Assembly (NCBI GenBank): GCA_015680685.1
Contig: MNCI01025009.1
Location: forward strand, 1-64,000
Direction: 5' to 3'
Source: Gnetum montanum
Taxonomy: Eukaryota; Streptophyta; Gnetopsida; Gnetales; Gnetaceae
Length of the DNA stretch: 64,000 nucleotides
The notes under the pieces were generated by a model. The model ran no database searches. It worked only from the letters and a program-made list of their open reading frames with translations, and had not been told where the DNA came from. Both the position numbers and the translations under genes were made by a program. Positions 10,850 to 20,559 of the stretch are shown in pieces. Each line of letters opens with the position of its first letter. Position 1 is the stretch's first letter.

Positions 10850-11460
10850 AGGAAGAGTTGGAAATCCCCAATAACTTCAAGCAGGAGCCCCTAGAGCTGA
10901 AAAATCTATCAACAAGCATGGAATATGCATTTTTAAACAATGGTAAACTACTCATGATCAATGCCAAACTTGCTCTTGAACAAAAAGAAAAGCTGTTACA
11001 AGTGGTTAACAAATGTCCAACAATCTTTGCTTGGTCATATCCTAGGCTAATAGGAATCAATCCAAGGATATGCTAACATCCCATTTACACCAAATGGACC
11101 ATGAAGCCAAGAAGACAGCTATAGAGATAGCTAAACTACAAATTGAAGTAGATCATCAAGGAGAAAATAAAGCAACTCCTCAAGGCTTGATTCATCTATC
11201 CCATCACAAAGAGTGAGTGGGTTAGCCCACTTGTGATTGTGCCAAAGAAATATGGCAAGTGGTAGGTCTACATTAACTTCAAGCTATTAAATATGGCAAC
11301 ATTTAAAGATCATTTTCCATTGCCATTTGTAGATCAAATATTGAACACCATATCTGAGCATTGCTATTATAGCTTCTTGGATGGTTATAATGGCTATAAC
11401 CAAATCCAAATTGTGCTAGAAGATCAAGCCAAGACAACATTCACAAGTCCCTAGGAGACT
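10850..11460 (+). pseudogene. pol: Reverse transcriptase, N-terminal part (Element A)
   Basis: This is the linker and fingers part of RT. A pre-RT segment at 10858-11075 ('FAWSYPRLIGINPRIC') is followed by 'SEWVSPLVIVPKK.GKW', 'FPLPFVDQ' near 11318, 'FLDGYNGYNQIQI' near 11380 and 'TTFTSP' near 11435. The reading then jumps directly to the end of the RT connection region ('KPLVKLIKKDAP'). Roughly 150 codons, including the catalytic (Y/F)-x-D-D box, are absent. Element 5 retains the box (FMDD near 59654). Several stops are present. Confidence 0.82.
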
Positions 11461-11995
11461 TTTCATATTATAAGATCACAAAGCCATTAGTCAAGTTGAT
11501 AAAGAAAGATGCTCCATCCATCTGGACTAGGGAATGTAAACATGCATTCCAATAGTTGAAGAAAAAATTCATAGAAACTCCAATTCTACGGGTATCAAAC
11601 TAGTCAAAACCATTTCACATAATGACAAATGCATCTAATTATGCTTTGGGAGCTATGCTTACATAGTTGGATGATAAAAAAACATCCATATTACATCCAT
11701 TGCACGAGCTAAATCATTGTGTGTGCACAATTGAATTACATTACAACTGAAAAAGAACTAATGGCAGTGGTGTATGCTCTCGACAAATTCAAGCACTATG
11801 TGCTTGGCTCTAAAGTATTTGTGCACATAAACCACAATGCCATCTTTTTCTTGATGAACAAGTCGATGATGAGTCCTCATATCATATGGTGGCTCATGAT
11901 CTTACAGAAATTCGATCTCATGATAGTAGAATGAAAAGAGACCAAGAATGTGACTGACTACCTCTCTTGATTAATATGGAATAACAAAGAGGTGA
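11461..11995 (+). pseudogene. pol: RT end and RNase H domain (Element A)
   Basis: The RT connection remnant (11490-11690, with 'DASNYALGAML'-like wording, frame-shifted) leads into RNase H. The open stretch at 11719-11934 reads 'LNYITTEKELMAVVYALDKF', then 'SKVFVHINHNAIFFLM'. The normal 'TDH' of this family is 'INH' here, so an active-site Asp is lost. Wording and order are typical of the Athila/Tat branch. Confidence 0.85.
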
Positions 11996-12169
11996 AGAGC
12001 CCACTCTCTTATTAGTTTCTAAACAAACTCCTCTTTATAGGATCAATAAATAACCATGTGCCCATAGAAACAAAATGGTACGATGGCATCCTTACTTACC
12101 TTCTCACTTAGGAGATGTCTCAAGGTCTCAACTTTAGAAAAAAGCAATAATTTTTTTATTGGCCAAAAT

Positions 12170-13150
12170 AATTCATAGAAATCAATGGACACCTCTACAA
12201 GGTATGCACCAATGAACTAATTAATTGGTATGTCCCTGATGAAGATCAACTGCATGCTCTCCAAGATGCTCATAAAGGACCTTGTAGAGGCCACTATGCA
12301 AGGAGACACATGGCCATAAAAATCTTAATGGTAGGATACTATTGGCCTACAATATTTAGGGTTGCCCACCAGTTTGTCCAATCTTGTGAACATTATCAAT
12401 GAGATGGTGGGATGACCACTCAAATGAAAGGTCCTCAACAATGGATTCAACCACTAGAGCCCTTTGACATATGGGGCATCTACTTCATGGGTTCCATCAC
12501 ACCCATCTTCAATGGAAAGGCATATATCATCATAGCAATCGACTACTACACAAAATGGGTAGAAGCCATAACCATCACTAATTATACATCATCCACTACT
12601 ACTAGATTTATACAACAACATGTTGTAAATAGGTTTGGGGTGCCACATACACTAATTTCTAATAATGGAACTCATTTTATAGGTGCCACTTTTAGAAAGC
12701 TAATGCAATGCTTGGGGGTTGAACATAAATGAACAACATCCTATGACCCCTAAGCCAATAGTTAAGCAAAGGTAACTAACTGGGAGATCACAAAGATCCT
12801 AACAAGGACCATAAGTAAATATAGGAGAGATTTTAGCACAAAATTCAATGATGCCCTATGGGCCTACTGCTCAACATGGAAACTCCCTATTGGCTACTCT
12901 CCCTATGAGCTAGTGTATGGAAAACCTCCAACACTCTCAATTCAATCTGAGCTTCGTACACTCTCAATAGCCTATGACCTAAATCTTGACATGAGTTTAG
13001 CATAAAAAGAAAGACTAATCAACCTCAACGTGCTAGATGAAAATCAACTAGTGGCCCTATCTCTGAATGAAATGCATAAGGCATTCAACAAGAAACAACA
13101 TGACCAAAGAATATAAAAAGTGAAATTCCAACCAAAAGATAAGGTTCTTT
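12170..13150 (+). pseudogene. pol: Integrase (Element A)
   Basis: A zinc-binding-like N-terminus (12280-12400: 'GHYARRHMAIKIL', 'GYYWPTIF', 'C..YQ') precedes the core. The first catalytic Asp is in 'IAIDYYTKWVEA' near 12540. The second is replaced by Asn ('LISNNGTHF' near 12655). The third acidic residue is not preserved ('AKVTN' where the family has AEVTN-like wording, near 12770). 'SPYELVYGKPP' near 12898 closes the core. The copy is therefore inactive. Stops occur at 12731 and beyond. Confidence 0.85.
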
Positions 13151-13309
13151 ACTAGAATCCCACACATGCACCTCAAAAAAAAAATTTCAAACATTGTGGT
13201 AAGGACCTTATATAATTTCTGAAACCTTTCCTTCTAGGGCCATGACCATATAAAAACTTGAAAGCCCAAATAAAAAGTAGTTGGTCAACATCCAACAGGT
13301 GAAGCTTTT

Positions 13310-13458
13310 CCTATAAACAAAACAAGCTATTGCAACAACTACCTCAATGGATGGATAACCACATTCAATTTTTTGGATTTCCTCCTTCCAACTTAGTTGT
13401 GGGGGATATGGCCATTCATGCTAATCATCCATATGGCTCCTTAGTTTTTCTATTTTTT
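13310..13458 (+). pseudogene. Post-integrase tail (Element A)
   Basis: A short reading with 'VGDMAIHANHPYGSL' has a counterpart in Element 3 (minus strand near 40090: 'MGEMATYANHMGPS'). It therefore belongs to a conserved C-terminal end of pol or a short downstream ORF. It is cut by the assembly gap that starts at 13459. Confidence 0.5.
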
Positions 13459-14052
13459 NNNNNNNNNNNNNNNNNNNNNNNNNNNNNNNNNNNNNNNNNN
13501 NNNNNNNNNNNNNNNNNNNNNNNNNNNNNNNNNNNNNNNNNNNNNNNNNNNNNNNNNNNNNNNNNNNNNNNNNNNNNNNNNNNNNNNNNNNNNNNNNNNN
13601 NNNNNNNNNNNNNNNNNNNNNNNNNNNNNNNNNNNNNNNNNNNNNNNNNNNNNNNNNNNNNNNNNNNNNNNNNNNNNNNNNNNNNNNNNNNNNNNNNNNN
13701 NNNNNNNNNNNNNNNNNNNNNNNNNNNNNNNNNNNNNNNNNNNNNNNNNNNNNNNNNNNNNNNNNNNNNNNNNNNNNNNNNNNNNNNNNNNNNNNNNNNN
13801 NNNNNNNNNNNNNNNNNNNNNNNNNNNNNNNNNNNNNNNNNNNNNNNNNNNNNNNNNNNNNNNNNNNNNNNNNNNNNNNNNNNNNNNNNNNNNNNNNNNN
13901 NNNNNNNNNNNNNNNNNNNNNNNNNNNNNNNNNNNNNNNNNNNNNNNNNNNNNNNNNNNNNNNNNNNNNNNNNNNNNNNNNNNNNNNNNNNNNNNNNNNN
14001 NNNNNNNNNNNNNNNNNNNNNNNNNNNNNNNNNNNNNNNNNNNNNNNNNNNN
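13459..14052. other. Assembly gap (594 N)
   Basis: This is a run of N within the region between integrase and ORF2 of Element A. Open reading frames drawn across it are artefacts. Confidence 0.99.
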
Positions 14053-14811
14053 TGGAAGCACTCTTGTGTCTCGAGGAGTGGGGTGGATCAGTCTTGGAGT
14101 AGTGATGCAAAGTGACTGAATGAGGTTGACTTTGGTCTAGACTAAGGATGGATCTTCTTCAATCATTTTAAACATGAACTCCACAAGGGGCTTCTTATGA
14201 CCTTAGTTGGGAATTCCATTCCACCTTCTCCATCATCCATTTATGCTATCCATAACTCACCTCACTACCGATGTCCATGTTCTTGAATCCATGTCTTGGT
14301 TTGACATATTTGAATTCTTAGGTTAAATCTTCCAGGTTTTGGTCCTTAACTTCCATTGACCATTAGTCACCAATGGATATGGGCTCCTTAGGTTGAGGTT
14401 ATGCAAGGGCAAAATGGCCATTCACCTACTATGGAGAGGATCCACTTGCATATTCCTTGGTCGAGTTCATTAAGTACCTTATCCCTAGACATTCTTGTAG
14501 CTAGAATCTTTCATACACCCATCTTCCACATTAAACCATGTGCTTCTCTACATATTTTGTTCATTACATACATTCTCCATAAAATTTTTCAATTTTTGAG
14601 ATTTCAACGATCTGCTTGAATGATTTTATCATATTCTTGACTTTTCTAGGATTCCATGGACCCTAATTTTATTGAAAAATTCATTATATTTCTCAAGATA
14701 TTCAACTCAAAAATTTTGGCCAATAGACCCTATATACAAGGCCCCATTAATGAAGCAAAATCATATATGAGGCCTTGTATATGGGGCCCTATCAACTTGG
14801 CAAAAAAATAG
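14053..14811 (+). other. Non-coding spacer upstream of ORF2 (Element A)
   Basis: No gene is supported. From about 14380 it aligns with the spacer of the minus-strand gag-only elements. It includes the conserved block at 14389-14452 and, around 14725-14800, two related words 'accctatatacaaggcccc' and 'aggccttgtatatggggccc' that are nearly inverted copies of each other. Confidence 0.5.
14389..14452 (+). promoter_or_regulatory. Conserved upstream block of ORF2 (Element A)
   Basis: TTAGGTTGAGGTTATGCAAGG and then GGAGAGGATCCACTTGCAT match the minus-strand blocks of Elements 1, 2 and 3 in wording and spacing. It lies about 360 bp upstream of the TATA-like box. A regulatory role is inferred from conservation across elements that have otherwise lost most of their sequence. 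Confidence 0.5.
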
Positions 14812-14819
14812 TATAAATA
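14812..14819 (+). promoter_or_regulatory. TATA-like box of putative internal promoter (Element A)
   Basis: TATAAATA is followed by a leader (ATGTGATCCCACTT, later 'CAAACGCCAAAGGAGC' and 'CCCATAACTCATAA') that aligns with the leader of Element 2 after its own TATA-like box at 24537-24546. I infer an internal promoter for the extra ORF2. Confidence 0.45.
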
Positions 14820-15175
14820 AATGTGATCCCACTTAGAAATTTTACATTTTCTCACAAACGCCAAAGGAGCTTTTCAATATTTTAGAGCCCATAACTCATA
14901 AACCATTTATCCAAATCACTCCATTCTTCGACCCTATAGGTACCAGAGGTAAGCTCTTTGTCATGAGGGCCAAAAATGTACCATTTTTAATAAATAAATT
15001 TTCATGATTATTTTAACTCCCACAAAGGTTTAACTACAAATTAACTATTAAACACTAAATCACAAGAGCTAAACTTTTCCAACAAGCTTTGATGATAATT
15101 ATAATAAATAATTAATAAAATAATGAATCTACCATGGTCCAACCTTAGAAAAGTGTAACTAACTAATGAGAAAAG

Positions 15176-15238
15176 GTATTCAAAAACTTTAAAATTACAC
15201 ATTACATCTACTAATCCATGGATGTGTTGTGACCGTAG
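15176..15238 (+). other. Putative 63-bp mini-intron before ORF2 (Element A)
   Basis: The exon end AAAAG is followed by GTATTC, then CATCTACTAATCC as a near-consensus branch site, then GTGACCGTAG immediately before ATG at 15239. Position and length match the introns of Elements 1, 2 and 3. A second possible donor (CCAGAG then GTAAGC at 14949) would give a 290-bp intron with the same acceptor. Confidence 0.6.
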
Positions 15239-18130
15239 ATGGCACCAATAGGAAAGCACATGCAGGAAGGAAGACTGTCCCAACTAACGGAAAAATGACC
15301 TAGAGGAGAAGAGGCCAAGAACAACCCCAATAAGAAGAACTACTAATAAGCCATGCCATAGGTCCTCTTAGGGAGGAGGAAGAAGTGGTATCTATCAAAT
15401 AGATTTCAGAACCACTAGAAGTAGCAACAAAACACTCACACCGAGATGATGTGCCTACACAACCAGCAAACCTTAAGGTGACCTTAATAGAGGCCTACCT
15501 TAATCAAATCAAATTGAGGGAGATCCAGAAATCAATGCTCTAAGAGTTAAAATTTGGCCCTTTCCTAGACGACACACCAAGAAAAATGTAGGATTAGCTA
15601 AAGGCCTCTCCCATGTAGACAATCATCACTTCCACTAGGGAGTGATACATGGAAGAAATGTTCTTGTTCTAGAACAACAGACACCTTAGAGCAATAGTAA
15701 AGATCAAGGACATCTCAGTGTCCTACTCAGCATAGGCCATTACAGTAGTTCTTGGATTTCTTGAAACAAGGCCAAACCTTACTGAGATCCTGATGCAGGT
15801 GGACCTAAGCATCAAGAAAGAATGAATGCAACGGTGTTGGGATGTTGACTGCAAGGAGTTTGGTGCACTCACACTAGTAGATGGGATCATTTATAAGATT
15901 ATGGATTTCTACCTCAATCCCATGGTGAGGCTAAGTAAAATCACTACCTTCTTTTCCCAAGCATGTGCCTCTCTGAGTCGGAGATTCCTGATCAACCTTT
16001 CATAGCTGATCTATCTAGAGATGGAGAATCACTTTAAAGAAAATTAATGTAGAAGGAAGGCACTACCTTTTCCATGCCTCATTAGAAAACTCTGTTGAAG
16101 GAATGGGATAGTCTGTTACACCAACAACAATGTCAAAATTATTTCGATCACCAATTAGGTAGAAATGATAAAGGATAAAACACCTGCAACTATAATTTAA
16201 GAAGAGGAACAATGGCCTTCGACACCTACCACTCAAACAATAATTCCAAACATAACTACAACCATCCAAGATTTGTGTGAATATAGAGAATGGCTCTTTA
16301 GTGAACAAGAGCAAAGATCAGGCATGAGTGGTGGGGACCCATCCGTATATAGACCAAACATGAGTTACCTTAATGAGATGGCCCAAAAAATATAGTCTAA
16401 TGGGTGAGGGCAGATCTATTTTCTTAGCCCAAAGAATGTACCTACCTACAAGGTCGAAACCAAGTGTCAAAGAGGTCATACTATCTCTACAAAACAACAA
16501 CCACTACTAGAAATTTTTGGGAATGTTGTGGTCTTCTCAGTGCACTTGGAGGAGTGTGAAGGCATAACCATTTTCATGATGCATCATCAAGGGTAAGAAA
16601 CAACAATAGAAGTTGTTGCTAGAAAGATTGCTAAAATGCTCAACGCACCTATGGCATCTACATAAAACATCACTACACTTAAAGATGTGAAGACATAAGA
16701 AATAATAACTGGCAAAATAAGAGCATCGCAGCATTAAGAGTTGTTAGATCAACTAGTTGGAACTAGGCAATTACTTCCAAATGTCTTTAACCTTCTAGAT
16801 AACATCACTCCAACTCATTTAGAGTTGCTAAGAGGTAAGGGGAAACAACATTATATTAGAGGGGCAACTTGAAACGGCTAGAGAGTGGAATGAATGCTTG
16901 GCTGTGGAGGTTGCTAAACTAAGAGCCCAAATTGCCAATCCTGCATTTCTCAATCCAACACTCACAAGAGATGAAGCTATGCAACAGCTTAAGTCTAGGC
17001 TCAAAGGGGTTGAGAATGCAATGGAGATGGTAGTGTTCTATAGATCCTTGGCAGAAGCCATGCAACATAATATTTATAAGGTCTTAAATCAAACCCATTA
17101 GGAGAATGTCCAACTAACCATAGAGAACCATCACCTGCAAAACATTGATGTGCACAAGAAATAGTTAATAGATTTCATTCATCAATAATAGGAGTAGCTA
17201 GCTAGAGCAAATACAGAGATAAGAGAATTAGTAGTAGAGATCAAGAATCTCTTCATGAAGGAGGTGTGCGCCCTTCACCAAAAGAATGCAATTGAGGTAT
17301 TTACTTGGAAATCTAAAGCTCTTAAATTTGAGAAAGTTAAAAATCATTATAGAGAGCAAGTTGGTCTAGAAAATGAAATAAATGAAAAACAAATCCAATT
17401 GGTGAAGGAAAAGGTAAATGATGCTCTCCAACAACTCTAGCAAGGAAGGAAAGTTTCGTAACCCATCATTGATGGGATAGACACCTACAGCAAAGTAGAA
17501 ATCCACACAAAGGAGTTGGAGATTGAGGAGATGATGGAGTATGTGGAGCTTGCCAACCTCCACTACACAAACCTGGCCATGTTGACTGCTAGATGACCAT
17601 AGTTTGAGTTGGAGAACTAGGTGGCCAACTTGTACTTGTTGTACAAGGCTAAGTTCAAGCACCACAAGGACACCAAGGACAAGATTGTGGTTGCTAATGC
17701 TAAACTTAAAGTTCTTAAGGCACATTTCATAGATCAAAGATCAACTACCGAGAACCTAGCCAAATGGATGAATGACTACTAGGAGTTGCAGAATGTAGTA
17801 AGGGCATTCAACATTGAACGTAAACAATTCACTACCTAGTTTTTCAATGTAAAGGAGATGTTCCCAATCATGCCCTATCCATGGGATGTTCCCATTCCAA
17901 CCAACATTAATGAAGTTGCATAAACCATGAATGATCCTCAAAGTAAGGAGGAGAAGATGAAGGCATTGATTAATGCCTTTTGCCTTCAACTAGAGGTTGC
18001 TATTACATCAAGATAGCCATAGCTGCCTCAACCACCACATAAGCCCAAAGTCAGCGAAGGTTCTTCAGAGCCTCAAGAGCCACCACTACCTAGGATTGTC
18101 TAATCTTCACCACCATCTTCACATCATTAG
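15239..18130 (+). pseudogene. ORF2: unknown, probably coiled-coil protein between pol and 3' LTR (Element A)
   Basis: It starts M-A-P-I-G-K right at the acceptor and ends near the stop at 18128-18130, giving about 960 codons broken by many stops. I do not recognise the family. The first half (15360-16040) has a recognisable globular stretch ('LIEAYLNQIKLREIQKSM', 'FLETRPNLTEI', 'IMDFYLNPMVRL'). The second half (16840-17990) is highly charged and heptad-like: 'VEVAKLRAQIANPAF', 'ALKFEKVKNHYREQVGL', 'ELEIEEMMEYVELANLHY', then 'NDPQSKEEKMKALINAF'. The tail is Pro-rich ('SSEPQEPPLPRIV'). The same protein is found broken in Elements 4 and 5. Its position equals that of the env-like ORF of Athila elements, but I see no clear membrane segments, so that identity is not claimed. 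Confidence 0.7.
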
Positions 18131-18334
18131 AGGATGTGTTGTCTAAATTTTTGTTGAGTCATGTAATGATGTTCAATTTTGTGTCATGAACACCATAATT
18201 TTCTAATTTTTTGATCTATATACTCGAGCACTCAGTTTTGTCAAGTCAATTTTTTTTATTTTGTTAAGAGTCAGTAAGTAATCCCATACCTTTTCAATTT
18301 TGTAAAAGAACATAAGATTAAGTTTTCATTCAAT

Positions 18335-18344
18335 CATGGGGGTA
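18335..18344 (+). other. Polypurine tract (Element A)
   Basis: CATGGGGGTA lies immediately upstream of the 3' LTR. It is the same tract as in Elements 1, 2 and 3. Confidence 0.75.
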
Positions 18345-19037
18345 TGGCGAAGCATCAATAAGCTGTGTTGACAAGCCCTCATTGATATCACCTTGTCTAT
18401 AGGCCCTAGTCGATAAGGCCCCATTTACGTGGTGTTGCCCCATCAACAAGGCCATGACGATGTAGTGTTTTCTACGTTGATGGGACCCCATCAACGCAAC
18501 CCTAATGAAAAAATTATAAATAGAAGCTCCCAACTATGTTTATGGGCATTAGATTCATAATAGTAGTTGAACTCTTGCAGTTTTTACATTTGAAAGTTAG
18601 AATACTTCTCCTGAGTGCCCACAGCAAGAGTCATTAAGTCTACGAATCTTTATTTGAGCATTGTTATACCTGAGCATGACAATGTGTACAACAATAAAGA
18701 TAAGCTTCTTAATAAACCTTGCAACATTTTGGATAGTTTAGATATTTATTTATGCATGTAATGCTTCTAATTAATTATTTAATGTTCTCCAATAATTAAG
18801 CTAATTAAGCAAGATAAGCTAGATAGATTAAATACATAAGTATGACCACTTTGAGTGTAACACATATTCGCTTGGTAATCACAACAACGTTACTGCTTGG
18901 TACACCCAATAGCATAGCTCTTGGTAACCCAGTAGTAGATACGTGTGTTTAGGACGTGAATGGAAAGTGGGAATGGATGCTTATGTTAAGATTAGTTAGA
19001 GACTAGTTAGTTGGTTAATTTAGATTAGTCATTAACT

Positions 19038-19089
<52 letters not shown>

Positions 19090-19325
19090 ATGCACAACGA
19101 AAACATAAAACATTAAATGATAAAAATGATATGCCTTGATTACTCTTAGCCATACCATTATGCTTCATAAGTGTAATCAGAAAAAAATGAGTGACCTTAG
19201 GGCAAGGTTCGCTTCCTAGAAGACTAGTGTACTAAAAATTGTAAAGTCCACAGAATTCAACCAGATCACGTGTGAATGCTTTGTGATTCATATGGTTGGG
19301 TGTAGGGGTACCTCACCACTCATAA
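18345..19325 (+). repeat. 3' LTR of Element A
   Basis: It begins TGGCGAAGCATC and ends CACTCATAA (family end CACTCATCA with one change). The TATA box is at about 18515-18523 and a 46-base CT microsatellite at 19041-19086. It aligns with 489-1492 with scattered, mostly transition, differences, so the insertion is old. Confidence 0.88.
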
Positions 19326-19663
19326 GAATGTAAAGTAAATTGCTAGAAAGTAAAATTATGCTAGTCCAAGTGCTATAATGAATAGAAGAAATCTCAATTT
19401 TATTTTTGTTCATGGAAATTTATCTAGGTACATATGCACTCAAATAAAATTTCATTAAATCCATCGAGTGGGTAGTAAGAAGAAAAATATTTTAACTTCT
19501 ACATGAATAAACTACAAGAGTTTGGCTAAGAAAAAAATTGGAAGATGCAATCAATACAAGGGGTGTACAAATTTATATAGGTAATGCTTGCATCAATGTC
19601 AATGTACCTACATTAACACATTCTAAGATACATCAATAAGGCTACGTCGATGGTGATGCATCA
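19326..19663 (-). mobile_element. LTR, right part (continues 1-488)
   Basis: GTAAAGTAAATTG at 19330 onward matches the LTR at 54444 onward, so it continues the LTR interrupted by Element A. The likely end is TGATGCATCA at 19663, next to chromovirus integrase sequence. Confidence 0.7.
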
Positions 19664-20340
19664 ATGCAACCATCTGATTAATGCTTTATATCATCCAATA
19701 TTCTTAAACTAAACCTATAATTTACCTCAAAGGGACTCTTTAAAATGGTAAGGTGGAATGAATTGTTGTAAGAGAATTCAACTTGACATAATAAATTCTC
19801 CCACCAACTAGGTTGATAATCATACAAACATCACAAGATTTTCAACAAAAAAATTATTCACCACTTTAATTTTTCCATCAAATTGAGGATGATAGGCACT
19901 TGAAAATTTCAATCTATTCTCCAAATCCAACACAAGGATCTCCAAAAATGGTTGGTAAACTTTGAACTCCTATCACTCAAAATTAACAATGGAATATTAT
20001 GTAAACAAATAACATGTAACAAACACAAATTAACAACATGGGAAACATCGCATGCCTTCCTACAAGAAATAAAATATGCCATCTTAGTAAATCTATCAAT
20101 CATAACAAAGATTGAATTGTTTCCACTCATTTTTTTGGATTCCCCTAGAAAAAATCCATTGACATACTCTCCAATGATCATTTAGGAATGGGCAATGGTA
20201 AATAATAACCTTCTATACCCTTTCCCTTTTGAATTTCTAAGATGTCAAGTATTTATAAATTTTGAAATTTTACTAGGCATAAAATATCTTTTCCCCACAA
20301 GCTCTAGTGTTTTATTTCCTCTCATATAGCCTACCAACCC
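19664..20340 (-). pseudogene. pol: Chromovirus integrase (core and zinc region)
   Basis: The minus strand reads a zinc-region remnant (20330-20260: 'GHMRGNKTLEL'-like, degraded), then 'GNNSIFVMIDRFTKMAYFI' (first catalytic Asp), 'CLHNIPLLILSDRSSKF' (second Asp) and 'HFWRSL'. Near 19880 'AYHPQFDGKIKV' has Lys where the catalytic Glu is expected, and 'FSYNNSFH..' and 'KSPFEV' follow. These are hallmarks of plant chromovirus integrases, distinct from the Athila/Tat integrase in Element A. The reading stops where the LTR begins. Confidence 0.85.
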
Positions 20341-20559
20341 CTACAATGATTTTCTAAGATGATCTTAGCCTTGGAGACATATTTGGAAACACCTACCTTT
20401 CTATTTTGAAAGAGAATATCATTTTCAAGGTGGTAATAGTTATATTGCTTAGCTTTCCCAATCAAAGTCTCATCTAAATCCTTTCACACCTATCTAAGAT
20501 CAACATCATTATCTTACAAATGAATAAAATCATTCATACCTTCAACCTATGCTAAATTG

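Larger units (their letters stand above)
489..19325 (+). mobile_element. Element A: Athila/Tat-like Ty3/gypsy element, degenerate, with nested Element 1
   Basis: The order is 5' LTR, tRNA-Asp primer site, gag, protease, RT, RNase H, integrase, long spacer, extra ORF2, polypurine tract and 3' LTR, all on the plus strand. Flanking 5-mers are gaata (484-488) and gaatg (19326-19330), a target duplication with one change. Gag is interrupted by Element 1 (2569-8622). The pol order, the RT and RNase H wording and the tRNA-Asp primer place it in the Ogre/Tat/Athila branch. The copy is dead: there are many stops, part of RT is deleted, and catalytic residues of protease and integrase are changed. A 594-base assembly gap lies at 13459-14052. 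Confidence 0.88.

Noticed and set aside
13330-14115. Long open frames of 200-260 codons across the N run
   Set aside because: They exist only because N codons are not stops; the real sequence flanking the gap is the pol tail and a spacer.
15239-18130. Calling ORF2 an envelope protein
   Set aside because: The position fits the env-like ORF of Athila elements, but I see no signal peptide or transmembrane segment in the readable parts.
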